From: Alphaproteobacteria bacterium
GTDB lineage: Bacteria > Pseudomonadota > Alphaproteobacteria > Rhodospirillales > Rhodospirillaceae
Reading direction: 5' to 3'
Assembly: GCA_003250275.1 (NCBI GenBank)
Contig: QKGW01000384.1
Coordinates: 1 to 6,769, forward strand
Length of the DNA stretch: 6,769 nucleotides
Positions 5,842-6,769 of the stretch are shown here, one piece after another (within the stretch, counting starts at the first letter, position 1; the number at the start of each line of letters is the position of its first letter). Below the pieces are notes generated by a model. That model searched no databases. It worked only from the letters and a program-made list of their open reading frames with translations, and had not been told where the DNA came from. The position numbers and the translations under genes were made by a program.

Positions 5842-6726
5842 TCAGTTCTCGCCGCCGCGGCGGACACGGGCGAGGGTGCTGTGGAGCAGGTCGATGAGGT
5901 CCTGCTTCTTCTCCTGGCGGCGCATCACGATGCCGAGTTCGCGGGTCAGCCCCATGTCGCCGAACGGCAGGACCCGCAGGTTCTGCACCCGGGCGCGCGG
6001 GATGTAGAGGCCGGGGACGATTCCCGCGCCCAGGCCCGCGCTCGCCATCAGCACGATCGCCTCGAAGGTGTCGAGCTCCATTTCCGGAATCAGCTTCAGC
6101 CCCTTGCGCGCGAGCACCGCGTCGATTTCGCGCTCGCCGGGGAGAATCGGGACGAACCGCAGATACGGCGCCGACGACAGCACTTCGTCGTCGGTGAGGC
6201 CGGGTGTGCCCGGCGGCGCGATCACGTAGAAGCGCTCGACCGCGTAGGACTTCCACAGCAGATCGCGGTTCTCCGCTGGCGGGCCGACCACCAGCGCCGC
6301 GTCGAGTCTCCCGGCGCGCACCTCCTGGGTGAGCTCGGACGAAAGGCGGCCGCTGCCGACGAGGCGCAGCGATAGGTGCGGGTGGCTCGACTTGAGCGTG
6401 TGGAGTGCTTCCGGAAGGCCGGCGGAGAGGGCGCTGCGCACCGCCCCGATGGTGAGGTTGCCGCTGATCTTGGCGCGGCTGTTGCGCTCGAGGAAGAGGT
6501 CGTGCGCGTTGAGGATCGTGCGCGCGGTGTCGACGTACATCCGCCCGACCCGGGTCAGGCGCGGCGGGCGGCAGGTGCGGTCGAACAACGGCAGGCGCAA
6601 CTGGCTTTCGAGGTCGCCCATCTGCTGGCTGACCGCCGACTGGGTCAGGTTCACCGCCTGCGCGGCGCGGGAGAACGAGCCGTATTCGGACACCGCCACC
6701 AGGGTTGCAAGCTTTCGCAGATCCAT
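5842..6726 (-). CDS. LysR-type transcriptional regulator, target unknown
   Basis: This is a LysR-family DNA-binding regulator of 294 residues, a typical length. The N-terminal winged helix-turn-helix (1-60) shows MDLRKLATLVAVSEYGSFSR, the recognition segment NLTQSAVSQQMGDLE (26-40) and PLFDRTCRPPRLTRVGR (46-62). A linker helix (about 63-88) precedes the periplasmic-binding-protein-like effector domain, which starts at GNLTIGAVRSAL and has VRAGRLDAALVVGPP (136-150) and the ASAGLGAGIVPGLYI segment (228-242). I chose the ATG at 6726, where family members begin and which has GCGGGG just upstream. An in-frame TTG at 6738 would add four residues. The effector and regulon cannot be read from the sequence. 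It is convergent with tRNA-Ser, and its likely target would be itself or a divergent gene beyond the right edge. A T-N11-A dyad lies in its upstream region. Confidence 0.93.
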   Translation of the reverse strand: MDLRKLATLVAVSEYGSFSRAAQAVNLTQSAVSQQMGDLESQLRLPLFDRTCRPPRLTRVGRMYVDTARTILNAHDLFLERNSRAKISGNLTIGAVRSALSAGLPEALHTLKSSHPHLSLRLVGSGRLSSELTQEVRAGRLDAALVVGPPAENRDLLWKSYAVERFYVIAPPGTPGLTDDEVLSSAPYLRFVPILPGEREIDAVLARKGLKLIPEMELDTFEAIVLMASAGLGAGIVPGLYIPRARVQNLRVLPFGDMGLTRELGIVMRRQEKKQDLIDLLHSTLARVRRGGEN

Positions 6727-6743
6727 GTCGCCCCGCAACTTTG

Positions 6744-6756
6744 TAAGAATTACTTA
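6744..6756. promoter_or_regulatory. Candidate LysR-type operator (T-N11-A) upstream of lysR
   Basis: TAAG-AATTA-CTTA is a perfect 4+4 dyad with the T-N11-A spacing that LysR regulators bind. It sits in a wider imperfect dyad TTGTA...TACAA (6741-6761) centred about 24 bases before the lysR ATG. On the minus strand a TATAAG -10-like box (6758-6753) overlaps it; any -35 would lie beyond the window end. Overlap with the promoter would fit autorepression, which is inference. Confidence 0.5.
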
Positions 6757-6769
6757 TACAAATAATTAG

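Overview
This is a high-GC window from a chromosomal housekeeping locus. The gene order rplU-rpmA-obgE-proB-proA-nadD-rsfS, all on the minus strand, together with the protein sequences (short L21 with a basic tail, a 348-residue Obg with no long C-terminal domain, alphaproteobacterial-type NadD and ProA), points to an alphaproteobacterium. It is possibly a member of the Rhodospirillales, but that rank is a guess from sequence impression only.

Layout from right to left, in the direction of most transcription. A LysR-type regulator (5842-6726, minus) sits at the right edge; its short AT-rich upstream region carries a T-N11-A dyad. Convergent to it on the plus strand is a tRNA-Ser(CGA) gene (5669-5758) with its own candidate promoter (5612-5640) and an intrinsic terminator (5796-5819) that separates it from lysR. 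About 130 bases with no gene (5482-5611) lie between the tRNA promoter and a strong minus-strand sigma70-type promoter (5454-5481). That promoter drives rplU (L21) and rpmA (L27). The rplU ribosome binding site lies inside a potential hairpin (5390-5420). After rpmA come a UUCG-capped hairpin (4770-4785) and a strong intrinsic terminator (4724-4753), both upstream of obgE. From obgE onward the genes are tightly packed: obgE/proB overlap by 31 bases, proB/proA by 4 and proA/nadD by 1. A 61-base gap then leads to rsfS, which runs off the left edge.

The genes combine ribosome production (L21, L27), ribosome assembly and silencing (Obg GTPase, RsfS), the first two steps of proline synthesis from glutamate (ProB, ProA) and NAD synthesis (NadD). 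The overlaps suggest one co-transcribed, translationally coupled block from obgE to nadD. Whether obgE is fed by read-through of the terminator or by a promoter hidden at it is the main open regulatory point.

I found no mobile element, CRISPR array, toxin or defence system and no clearly new biological system. The points worth a second look are regulatory (the rplU leader hairpin, the rpmA-obgE terminator, the lysR operator) plus an apparent one-residue insertion in the ATP loop of ProB. Long plus-strand open frames opposite proA and proB are antisense shadows of GC-rich codon use.
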